Shown one piece after another: positions 55,071-64,000 of a stretch of 64,000 nucleotides of DNA. Positions within the stretch are counted from its first letter, which is position 1. The number at the start of each line of letters is the position of its first letter. This DNA is from Limnanthes douglasii subsp. nivea. Lineage: Eukaryota; Streptophyta; Magnoliopsida; Brassicales; Limnanthaceae. Where the stretch lies: contig JAUPFV010000005.1 in the NCBI GenBank assembly GCA_036936605.1, positions 56,998,742 through 57,062,741 of the forward strand, written 5' to 3'. The translations under genes and the position numbers were made by a program. A model generated the notes under the pieces. That model did no database searches. It was not told where the DNA came from and was given only the letters and a program-made list of their open reading frames with translations.

Positions 55071-56771
55071 TACCACGGATCTTTTATCTAAGACCAAACT
55101 TAAATGTGGTTTATTACTTCAGTTTTATTATTACTGACTTAATATTTATTTTTTTATTTGACTCTAATTCTATGGCTAATTCTTTTAATAATATATTAAA
55201 TATCTATAATTTATTACCTTACAAATAATCATTTTTCCTTTTTTGAACCAATTTTTTTGTTATTCTTATCTCATTTTTATAAAAAAATATGTATATTTCA
55301 AATCGGATTTCGGAAAAAAATTCTGAAAGTACTATTGGATTTGTTTTTTAAGACGAATAAAACTAGACTTATTGATAATTTTTGTTTTTGAAATCAAATA
55401 GCTAGAAAAAATGTAGGATGAGGTATAAACAAACACGCGAGAGCAGACATAAAAACATGTTAGACTAGAAATAAAAAACATGCAACACCAAACATAATCA
55501 ATCATGCGAGATCATATAAAAAAGACCGGAGATACCATGTATAATAAATCATGTGAGACAAGACATAATAAAGTTGAAAGAAAAAACATTATTGAATCAT
55601 GCGAGACAATGCATAATAAATCATGCGATACCAAATATTATTTTTTAAGACGAACAAAACTAGATCCATTAATAATAGATTTTTATTTTTATTTTTATCA
55701 AACGGTCGTTTATCTGTAAAAGAATCCTCTTCTACTTCTTTCTACAATAAGTTTCTAGATATTAGAAGGATTTTGGAAGCGGGTAATCGACCATACGTAT
55801 TATGAACTTTTATAAATAGATTAACATTGTCAGTTTGATTTAATATTTTGTTAAACCTTGGATGAAAGGAAGAGTATGTAGATTTATAATTTGCTTCTTT
55901 TGTTTGTTTGCTCTTGTATGCGATATTTATAGTTTAGCTTGGTTTTTGTTTCTTTTTCTATTTGTTATACCAAACTGATTATTTTGTTGTTTTGAGTTAA
56001 AAATTTATGGGTTCTTTTTAGAGCTGTTATCGGTCCGGTTCGGGTATGGACGGAACCAGACAGTTAAGCTTTTAGTTGTATATTTTGGAACTGGACCGTT
56101 CCCGTTCCCGTTTCAATCCATTTAGGTTTGGCCGGGTTTCAGTTTGGTCTGTTATATGTCCGGCTTGGGCCGGTCCACTTAAAAATAAATAAATCAAATT
56201 ATAATTTATTTTAAAAATAATTACTTACATAAATAACATAAAAATTAAATCTTAGAAGTTAATTTTTTAGTTTCATTAAAATTTGGTAATTAATTATTAA
56301 TTCTGGTAATATAATGTATAAAAAATAAATAACAATAAAAAAATTCGGTTCTAACAGTTTTATTGGTTCGATTCTTTATCGGTTCTACCGGTTTATCGAT
56401 TTTATCGGTTCAGTTACGTATCGAGTCTATCGATTTACCAGTTTTATCGATTCGGTTCCTAATGGGTTCTACCAGTTTATCAGTTTTATCGGTTCCGAAC
56501 CGATTTTATTGTTTCGGTTCCTTATCGATTTCAGTTTTTAAAATAGAATCGTGAATTGAACCGTTTCTGGTCTGGTTCTCGGTTCTCCAAAACCATTCTG
56601 AGTTCCTTCTTGTTTTGCTGGTCCATCATCCATTATTTAATTACAAACATTATTATAATTACAGTTTTTAATAGCAACTTTTGTAATCTAGTAACTGTTC
56701 ACTTATTAACTTCAACTTAGATGGTTCATTATCTTATTCTTTAGTAGACTGATACTAGTTGCCAATATAGG
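55071..56771. other. AT-rich DNA with direct repeat and CGGTT-rich segment
   Basis: TTTTTTAAGACGAATAAAACTAG at about 55346 recurs as TTTTTTAAGACGAACAAAACTAG at about 55644. Between them is a degenerate ATAATAAATCATGCGAGACA repeat (about 55500-55625). From 56030 to 56580 blocks such as TATCGGTTCTACCGGTTTATC recur many times. No gene recognised. Confidence 0.6.
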
Positions 56772-57231
56772 TGTTAGAGATATAAGACCTAAACTCATTA
56801 GCTCATATAGTTTATCTATAAATAAGAGCTTTATACTCTATGTAATTTGTACACTTTCTAAATAATAAATCTTAAACGACTTTTTGTTTCTCTAGTCATC
56901 TTTCTTTGTTTTAATTTTTTCTACATGGTATGAGAGCGTAGGTTTAGATCTTTAAATTTTTGTGTCTTTTGCTCTGTCGGCAGGCAGTTGTTTTAGCTTT
57001 TGGCCGGAAGAAAAAAAAGTTAGATTTTTTAGTTTTCAGATCTCGTCTGTGCAACCACAAGCAACATACCTGATCGAGAGGTAAACAGTGTCTATTTCTT
57101 CTAAATTTTGGACAATGGGTTTGAGACATCCAATCTATCAATCTGACAGGTTGGATTATTATTCGGTGCTATAGTTCGGGAGAAATCGCTATTGGAACAG
57201 TGCAGATTTTTGTTGGTAAAATCGTACATCC
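56772..57231 (+). mobile_element. 5' end of a short-LTR copia element, cut by element D
   Basis: An LTR of 154 bp (56772-56925, TGTTAGAGAT...TTTCTACA) is followed directly by TGGTATGAGAGC (56926-56937), one mismatch from the initiator tRNA-Met primer-binding site. About 290 bases of leader and possible gag start follow before the LTR of element D begins at about 57232. Same LTR family as 49549-49681. Confidence 0.75.
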
Positions 57232-57639
57232 TGATGAACTCAAAAATCCTTAGTGTAGCTCAGAAGCGGAAATGTTCGTGGGGGAGGATCAGACTAGAGA
57301 ATATTCGTATGAAGTGACAGTAAATAATTAAATCAGTGGTTGGTAGAAAGGAAGATATACAAAAGGAATAAATGTAGCAATAATTGACTAATCATTGGCT
57401 CATTTCCCCAAAAGGAAATGTCCTTTATATAGTAAATGAGGCAGGTAGTAAAATTACATAATTACCATCACTGAAATGGATTTCTCACCCCATTATTTGA
57501 TTATTTATAAATAAGTTCTTGGGGTATATCGTTTGACCCCTCTACATCTTATGTTTGCTTTGCTTTGGTCCTTACAAGTCTATACCTTATCCTTGGTATA
57601 AATTGCATAGTGATCACCTATATTTCCCTTCCCTTATCA
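57232..57639 (-). repeat. 3' LTR of element D
   Basis: On the minus strand it starts TGATAAGGGAAGGG at 57639, right after the polypurine tract AGGGGGCTAC (57640-57649). A TATA box (CTATATAAAGG) lies near 57430. The far end at 57232 (...GTTCATCA) is chosen because it gives the TGAT...ATCA ends seen in element B; 57211 (...CAACA) is an alternative. Confidence 0.65.
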
Positions 57640-58124
57640 GTAGCCCCCTAGTCCATGCGAAGATGTCTGAGTGTGGACTACAGTTTCCTTTTGACCTTGG
57701 TCGGATCAAATGTCTTTGAACCTCGTTACTTATCTGCTCGGGTCGGAAGCCTTAGCTTCTCGGTGATCGTCTACTTGGGTCAGAACCTTTTCTTGCTAGT
57801 GATTGCCTACTCGGGTCGGAATCTTTTGAAATAATGACCTCATCTTTAGTCATGATGACCTCACCTAAACAATCATTTCCCTTAGGCTTGCATGCTCTTG
57901 CTTCGCCGTTTATCAAGTCAAAGATTTTTTAGACGAAGGAGTCACATCTTGACACGTGTCACGCTTTCAACCTACTTGACAACGTATCTTTCGAAGCAGT
58001 TCGTAACAGAATAGCGTGTAAAAAACCATTTATTCTTTAACCTTTCACCTCCTGACTCTTTTACCAATAAGTACTTACTTTTTTCTCTTAGTATAGGTTT
58101 CCCATTTTCGATTTCTACCTATAT

Positions 58125-61100
58125 TTGATTCGAAAGCCTTTGTTCAAGAGAGAGAAAGTCTTAAAACAAACTCCTCGCTCTGTATTTACATGCCAGAAGA
58201 GTTTGTCAACCTCGAACAGTATAAGCTCTAGAGGTAGTTTAACATTACCAGCCAAATCGGTGCTCGCATACCCCTTGGTACAAGAGAGTATCCCTCACTT
58301 GCAGAAATTTGGGAGTCAATCTTTCGTGATAACCGGTCCCCTATCCGCGAACGTTCCCTTAATCTTGCTACTTCGTTCCCTGGTCAAGCTCGTCCTCGTG
58401 ATAGCGGGGTTGACCCTTCTGCATCTGCAACGCCTTCTGAGTTCCCTTCTAGACCTTCTCCCTTCATAGTCATGGGTGAAGAAAGAGGAAGACCGACTTC
58501 CAATGATACCAGGGATAGTGCTAAAATGAAATGGTCTTCTGACCTGGCGACAAAGTCTGTTCGAACAAGGATTTCTTCTTCAACTGCGACTTCCCAAAGT
58601 AACTCCACAAGGGTCGCCATAAACGAATCCAAAAGTGAGTCTAGGAGAACTTTGACGAGGGGAGTCTGATCTGAGCCAGTTTTAACGTCCATCCCTGAAC
58701 TCCAGAGATGAATCTAGCTGATGAGCCCGACGACAATCAAGAGCGGCCTGATATGGTGGTGGTCGAAGCGCAACCTCTTCAAGCCGTTCCTGCTACCATT
58801 CCTCCTTTCGGACTATCCGAACCAAGTCAAGGTGCTTCCTCTCCTCCCCCGGAGCCTGCCACTGGTCTTCCCCCTCAAAGTGGTGAAACTTCCTTGGTAA
58901 GACGTAAGAAGAAAAAGAAACGCACAACAGATTTTCCCTCGAACATAGAGGATATTATAGGCGATAACATTTGTGGGATTGAGTCTAAGCATCTTTTAGC
59001 GCTATACATAGTGAAGTATAAGTATTTTCATCCGAATGAGGAAGTCAAACTAAGAGATCGTTAGGGGATTCCGAACAATATCAAAATTCGGTTCCCCACC
59101 ATCAGAGAGACTCTATTGTCTGCTCGGAACAATGAATTAGTATTTTATATCGAGCTTATGAAATGAGGTCTTCATCTGCCCCTCGACCCTGCTCTAGTTA
59201 AGTACTTTCACCTCATCGGATTGTGTCTCTCTCAAGTTGGAGCCAACATGTGGTACACGCTTATGGCTTGTATCATGGCCTCCAGACTCTCTGAGATTGC
59301 CTTTACCATGGAGCAGTTTGTCTCCATCTCAGGTGTGGCTAAAAATTCCCACTACCCGTTCTACTCACTTGGTTTTTCCAGGTAGCTCAAAGTAATCAAA
59401 TATTTCTTAAGAGGCGGACAAGAAGTGGAAGCAACCGTTTATTTTCATATCCGTGATGTGGGAGACTTGCTTTTGAGGAATCCAAGGACCTTCTGCATCG
59501 GTTAACACTAAAATGGTCCGGGAAGGATAAGTATTTTTGTCTGTTATCTATTTTACTGGTTATAGTCAGATGGTTCTAACATTTTTTTTATTTTATAGCC
59601 ATGAAAGGGATTGATAAACCCCTTAAACGTCATGCCAAAGTGGACAGAGATATTTTCAAGAAGTTAAATGCTTGGGCAGGTGAGCATTCGGATCACAAGT
59701 TTCATCAGAGCTTCATTCCAATGAACTTTGTTAAAAGTAACCTCGGGAGGTACAACCTAAGTGAGAAAAAATCCATATCCGAGCTTATGGTGCCTCCTCC
59801 GAATGATGACATTCTCAAACGCTTAGAGTGTTTTGATAACGCGGTTTATCTTCCTACTCGCTCTCGGGATCTGAGCCATCAAGATACAGATAAACCCGAG
59901 GAAGGCAAAGAGGAGACCGAGGAGGATGCTGAATTAGAGGGTGATGCTCCCGAAGAGCAAGGAGTTAACACTCAATGGGGTTTTAACAATGAGGCTCAGG
60001 GCAGTTAGCAATGTGAGATAGAAGGTGGTCCTCAGAGGATGTTCAGGGTGACCCCCAAGTTGTACTTTAGGTGCCCCCTAATAAAGAAGAAAGGTCACCA
60101 GAAATACAACAAAAGGTCCCAGCAGGCCCCTAGGTTGTTTCTCCAGCCCACCATCAAGAAAACATATCGAATGAGGTTGACCATGCCGTTGAGGTGAGGT
60201 CACGTGGTCGGGCTGGTGCTGTGAGGCCAAGAAGACTTACTGTTGAAGAGAAACATAAAAATATGGTTGAAAGTGGGGAAGAGAGTGACAATCCAACCTG
60301 TCCAAGCTTGCCTCCGGTAAAGAAATTCATAATGGTCGACTCAGATTCTGGAGGGAGTTCGTTCTTCAACGAAGGCAAACGCAAGAAGATGATTCTGAGG
60401 AAGGAAGATATCCCTCCCCTGTCTTAGCTTACTTTGATTTCTATGAGAACGACTACGTTGCAAACAAGTTGAACAAGCTACTTCGCGCTGCTGTCCTCCT
60501 CGAACGCAAAGCTAACCGCAAAGACCGCTATAAAAGTGAGATCCTTCAAAAAGGGCTGAGGTGAAGACATTGACCTCCGAGGTGGCTGATTTGAAGATCA
60601 AGGTAAGAGATTTAACTAATGAGCTTGTCAAGCAATTAGCGATATCTTCCTAGGTGGAGACCTTGAACTCCGAGGCAGCTGAATTGAAGAAAGAAATAAA
60701 AGAGTTGACCGATGAGCTAGCCAAGACATCAGAAGTATCTACCCAATTAAAGGGGGTCGAGAGAGAACTTGCTAAGGGAAAGAAGACTTCTGAAGATCAC
60801 TTAGCTGTCATTACTTCCTTTGGGTCTGAAATCTCCGAGGAGAAGAAAAAGTTCGACGATGAAGAGGAAAAGTTTATTACTAAAGATGTCGAACGCGACA
60901 CGCTGGTTGATGGCCTCACTGAGTCTTATGCCAAAACAAAGGTATACTTTGAGAATGCAGTCACAGACATTGAGAAGTTATCAACAGAGAACAAATCTTT
61001 GAAGAAAAACATCTATGTTGAGAAGAAGAAACGCCTTGATGAATGTGTTAATGGTATCATCACCCGTCTTGAGGAAAGAGATGCCAACCTGAGGTCTGTT

Positions 61101-61286
61101 ATGCTGATGAAGATGCACAAGAAGTTTCCAGATCTGCACCTCGGTAGTCTTTGGACGCGGTTCATAGAAAGGAATCGCCATGTCGGCGTGTGCATGGGGG
61201 ACTTGGAATCCAGTGATGACTCGGAGAGTTTGTCGTCGGAGTCGGATTCCCCTGAAGGTAGTAAAGAGAACTCCGCATCCGACTAG
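58125..61286 (+). pseudogene. antisense extra ORF (aORF) of element D
   Basis: Homologue of 9840-12801 in element B, opposite to pol. In order: MPEEFVNLEQYKL-like start near 58190; SLAEIWESIFRDNRSP; frame changes; a proline-rich stretch with RRKKKKKR (58708-59064); a conserved segment with GLHLPLDPALVKYFHLIG, MWYTLMACIMASRLS and MEQFVSISG (59160-59390); a T-rich acceptor at 59597; KGIDKPLKRHAKVDRDIF with a second domain to 60008; and a long coiled coil (60654-61286; AAELKKEIKELTDELAK) ending in a Ser/Asp/Glu-rich tail. The Transposase_28-like call is from motif resemblance. Multiple stops (for example 59062, 60006) mean it is probably dead, although the C-terminal 210 codons are open. Confidence 0.75.
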
Positions 61287-61869
61287 CAATTGCTGAATAT
61301 TTCTTTCTTTATTTTGTTGACTGTTTGTATCCGGAACCTGCTAAAAACCCCAACTTTTGTGTACAAATTTCCTCCTGTTGTGAGGGCTTATGATGGAACG
61401 ATTTTGATGCGATGCTTATATTAAAACATTTCTTCCTTGACTTACTTTGTCTGATATTTATTTACTTATGATTCAAAAATGAATTCTTTGTTCATACTTT
61501 TTTGGAGAATATTTTTTGAGTTAAAAAAGATAAACTTTCTTGTCCAAACATTTTTGGAGTATGTTTTGAGTTAAAAAAGATGAACCTTCTTGTCCAAATG
61601 TTTTTGGAGTATGTTTTAAGTTCGAAAAGATGAACTTTCTTGTCCAAACATTTTTGGAGTATGTTTTGAGTTAAAAAAGATGAACTTTCTGAGAGTCGTT
61701 TTAAGAAGAAAATGAAATTTAATATATAAGACTGCTATTAGGGAACCTCATTAAAACCTTCGTGCGACACCTGGTTAGAAAAGACTGTGTCACTGATACG
61801 TTCATAAACTGATAAAGAAAATATTTGCATGTCACACATTCACTCTAAGTAGACTTTCATGTGCTCAAT
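61287..61869. other. spacer between antisense gene and pol of element D, with minisatellite
   Basis: No coding sequence. It contains the 50 bp repeat array listed separately. It corresponds to the 3' untranslated region of the pol transcript and the 3' end of the convergent antisense transcript. Confidence 0.7.
61499..61690. repeat. 50 bp minisatellite, about four copies
   Basis: TTTTTGGAGTATGTTTTGAG, then TTAAAAAAGATGAACTTTCT and TGTCCAAACA, repeat at exact 50 bp spacing (TTTTTGGAGT at 61551, 61601 and 61651), with a more diverged copy before. Few substitutions separate copies. Confidence 0.95.
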
Positions 61870-62960
61870 GTTCCAAGGGTAGGGAAGATCTCTTCCTTCT
61901 TTATCCTTTAGAATGTACATCCCTGATTTACCTTCTTTATTACTGAGTATGAACCTTCCCAATTTAGAGCTATCTTTCCAAGTATATTCTCTTTCGTATG
62001 TAGGAAGACGTTTCTTAGGACCTTGTCCCCAACCTCGAATGTCTTCTTCTAACTTTTAATGCATACCAACTTCTCATTAGAGTCTGATAGTGTAAAGAGT
62101 TTAACTGTACCATTCTTCTCTTTTCTTCTATTAGATCCAGCTTGATGCGTTTTCCTTTCTCATTTGCCTTCTCGTAATACTCGCTTAGCCTGTAAGATGG
62201 GAACATGGTTTCTGATGGCACTACTGTGTCCATACCATAAACAAGTGCGAATGGCGACTCGTACATTGCGGTCCGAGGAGTAGTCCTGTAAGCCCATAAT
62301 ACTTCTTATAGGTAGTCTGTCCATTTCTCGCCTTTACCCTCTAGATTATTCCTCGGCCCATCTAAAATTGTCTGATTGGTTACTTCGACCTAGCCATTCG
62401 CTTGAGGGTGAAAAGGCATTGAGAAACACTATTGTATCCCTTTGGAAGCGCAAAAATCTCTCATTTTGTTGTTATCAAATTGCGGGCCATTGTCTATCGT
62501 AATCTTCCTTGGAATACCAAAACTACAGCAAAATGTTGGAGATGATAAATTTGATCATATCTTTTGCTCTCGTTCCTGCTAATGGTTCAGCCTCTACCCA
62601 TTTACAGAAGTAATCCACAACGACGATTATTGTTTGGCGCCCTCCGGAGGCCATAGGAAGTGGCCCGACAAGGTCGATTCCCCATCGATCAAAAGGAAAA
62701 GATTCTGATATTGATTCGAGAGGAACCCCGACCATATGGATTGAGTTAGAAAATTTCTGGCAAATGTCGCATTTTTGTACCAACTCCTTGGCATCCGTTG
62801 AGATGGTCGGCCAATAATATCCAGCAAGAAGAACCATTCGTATTAGTGTTTTGTACCCACAATGTGCAGATCCTTCCCCATCATGCAGCTCTGAAAGTAT
62901 CAACTGTGACTCATCCTTCCCTAAACAACGGAGTAAAGATCGACTAAAAGATTTCTTATA
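61870..62960 (-). pseudogene. integrase of element D
   Basis: The frame 62903-62523 holds the HHCC domain (LSELHDGEGSAHCGYKTL, YYWPTISTDAKELVQKCDIC) and the core start WGIDLVGPLPMASGGRQTII with the first D. A frameshift near 62525 follows. The second D (TIDNGPQFDNNKM) and E (VEVTNQT) are read in other frames near 62500-62360. The C-terminal part (62266-62015) has YESPFALVYGMDTVVPSET and MRSWYALKVRRR, followed by KVLRNVFLHTKE. A decayed but recognisable Tat-type integrase. Confidence 0.85.
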
Positions 62961-62969
62961 CAGTACATC

Positions 62970-64000
62970 ACCAAGTACTACGTATCTGTATGCTTTGAAT
63001 CATATTCTTTTGGCCATTACTTTGTCAATTGGAAATATGCCATAAACTAAAAACTCTTGTATCTCACTTCTCCAATCTTTCACTAGAGGTGTGAAAATTT
63101 AGAAAGCTTTGATGCCTCCTTTAACCAGTTCGGACCCCTTAACGATTGATGAACTTTCTTGGGTAACTATCCATGGGTGTTCCTCGGAATAAGATGCCTT
63201 AGCCAAAGAATCAACCACCGAATTCCCTGCTCTATAAACATGTTTGAACCTAACGTCCTCAAACTCTAAGGTCAAACCCTTCAAGACCCCCTAGTACTTC
63301 ACTAAATGATCTTTTCTTGCTTCTAACCGCCCCAGAGCATGGTTCACCAAGAGTTGGGAGTCACTTATCAACTTGACTCGTTTTGCTCGCAAATTTTTCA
63401 AGTCTTAATCCAGCCAAAGTTGCTTCATACTCTGCTTTATTGTTTGATGCTTGGAATCTGAGTCGAATGGCTTGTTACATCGATATACCTTCCGGGGAAG
63501 TCAACTGTACTCCTGCACCGCAACCAGATGAGCTCGATCCCTCATCGTTTTGGACTAACCATTCTCGGTCAGACTTTTCTTGCTCAATATCCATGTTATC
63601 CCGATCAGAATGGAATTCAACCAAGAAATCGGCTAGTGATTGTGCTTTGATTGCGGTTCGTGGTTGAAATTCCACGTCAAAGTCTCCAAGCTCTACCGAC
63701 CACTTCTCCATTCTTCCCGATACATCGGGCCTTTGCACCATATTTTTTAAGGGAAAAAATGTTCGTACCACAACCGAATGACCTGGGAAGTAAGGCCTTA
63801 TTTTTTGCGCGGATGTTACTAGTGCAAGTGCTAACTATTTTAATTTGAGGTACCATTTTTCCGCATCCAAAAGACTCTTACTCACATAGTATATCGGACT
63901 TGGGACATTTGCTTCTTTTCGGATTAAGACCACGCTGACCGTGAAATCGGACACTGCCAGATAAATGAACAGCTTTTCTCCCAGATGTGGCTTTGTCAAA
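62970..64000 (-). pseudogene. RNase H domains of element D
   Basis: From the right edge: YLAVSDFTVSVVLIRKEAN and YYVSKSLLDAEKWY (Ty3-type RNase H), RTFFPLKNMVQRPDVSGRME and ELGDFDVEFQPRTAIKAQSL, ADFLVEFHSDRDN as connection. Then GSSSSGCGAGVQLTSPEG begins the second RNase H, with a stop near 63475, ASNNKAEYEATLAGLRL and, at 63284-63099, FKHVYRAGNSVVDSLAKASY. The pattern matches element B, including two RNase H domains. Stops and shifts disable it. Confidence 0.85.

Larger units (their letters stand above)
57232..64000 (-). mobile_element. Ty3/gypsy element D, Tat group, running off the right edge
   Basis: Read on the minus strand the visible part is RNase H, second RNase H, integrase, spacer with a minisatellite, the antisense gene (coding on the plus strand), polypurine tract and 3' LTR. 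Layout matches element B but the sequences are clearly diverged, so it is a separate family in the same group. RT, protease, gag and the 5' LTR lie beyond the window. Confidence 0.88.

Noticed and set aside
49549..56925. 49549-49681 and 56772-56925 as the two LTRs of one copia element
   Set aside because: The left one follows a polyprotein end and the right one precedes a primer-binding site, the reverse of what one element would show; the DNA between is a LINE and other sequence.
1..64000. CRISPR arrays, bacterial operons or a viral genome
   Set aside because: No regularly spaced short repeats, no operon-like packing; all reverse transcriptase and integrase sequences belong to plant retrotransposons.

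Overview
This is a repeat-dominated stretch of plant nuclear DNA, most likely from a flowering plant and probably a eudicot. That is inferred from the AT-rich intergenic DNA, the transposable-element families and the absence of bacterial-style operons. I find no clearly intact host gene. Nearly all recognisable coding sequence belongs to transposable elements that lie next to or inside one another. The one possible host-gene trace is a fragment at about 25.04-25.6 kb.

Left part (1-14 kb): a decayed minus-strand Ty3/gypsy element (relic A) runs off the left edge. Beside it is a hAT transposase gene split by an 11 kb Ty3/gypsy element (element B, 2652-13667). B has both LTRs, a primer-binding site, gag, protease, RT, two RNase H domains, integrase, and a long antisense gene before the 3' LTR. 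The dual RNase H and the antisense ORF are marks of the plant Tat group. B is disabled by stops, frameshifts and a 0.5 kb deletion, and its protease region is tandemly triplicated.

Middle (14-31.5 kb): AT-rich DNA with tandem repeats; a complete and apparently very young Ty1/copia element (19651-25016, minus strand) with near-identical LTRs, a 5 bp target duplication and one open 1524-codon polyprotein; a possible host-gene fragment; a tandem array carrying TATA-like motifs; a 56 bp AT microsatellite; a broken Helitron PIF1-like helicase; and a second hAT fragment.

31.5-43 kb: an L1-type LINE (plus strand) is split by a second Tat-like element (C, 32332-38691), which has a 5' LTR but has lost its 3' end. 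Next comes a diverged duplicate of the DNA that surrounds the young copia element.

43-57 kb: badly decayed LTR-element material including an unidentified minus-strand reading frame; the 3' end of a short-LTR copia element; a second L1-type LINE (minus strand) whose RT core has been removed by an in-frame deletion; then a 5' LTR with primer-binding site from the same short-LTR copia family.

Right end (57.2-64 kb): a third Tat-like element (D, minus strand) begins with its 3' LTR, then its antisense gene, a 50 bp minisatellite, integrase and RNase H domains, and runs off the right edge.

Only the copia element looks capable of a complete life cycle. The rest records successive insertion, recombination and decay.
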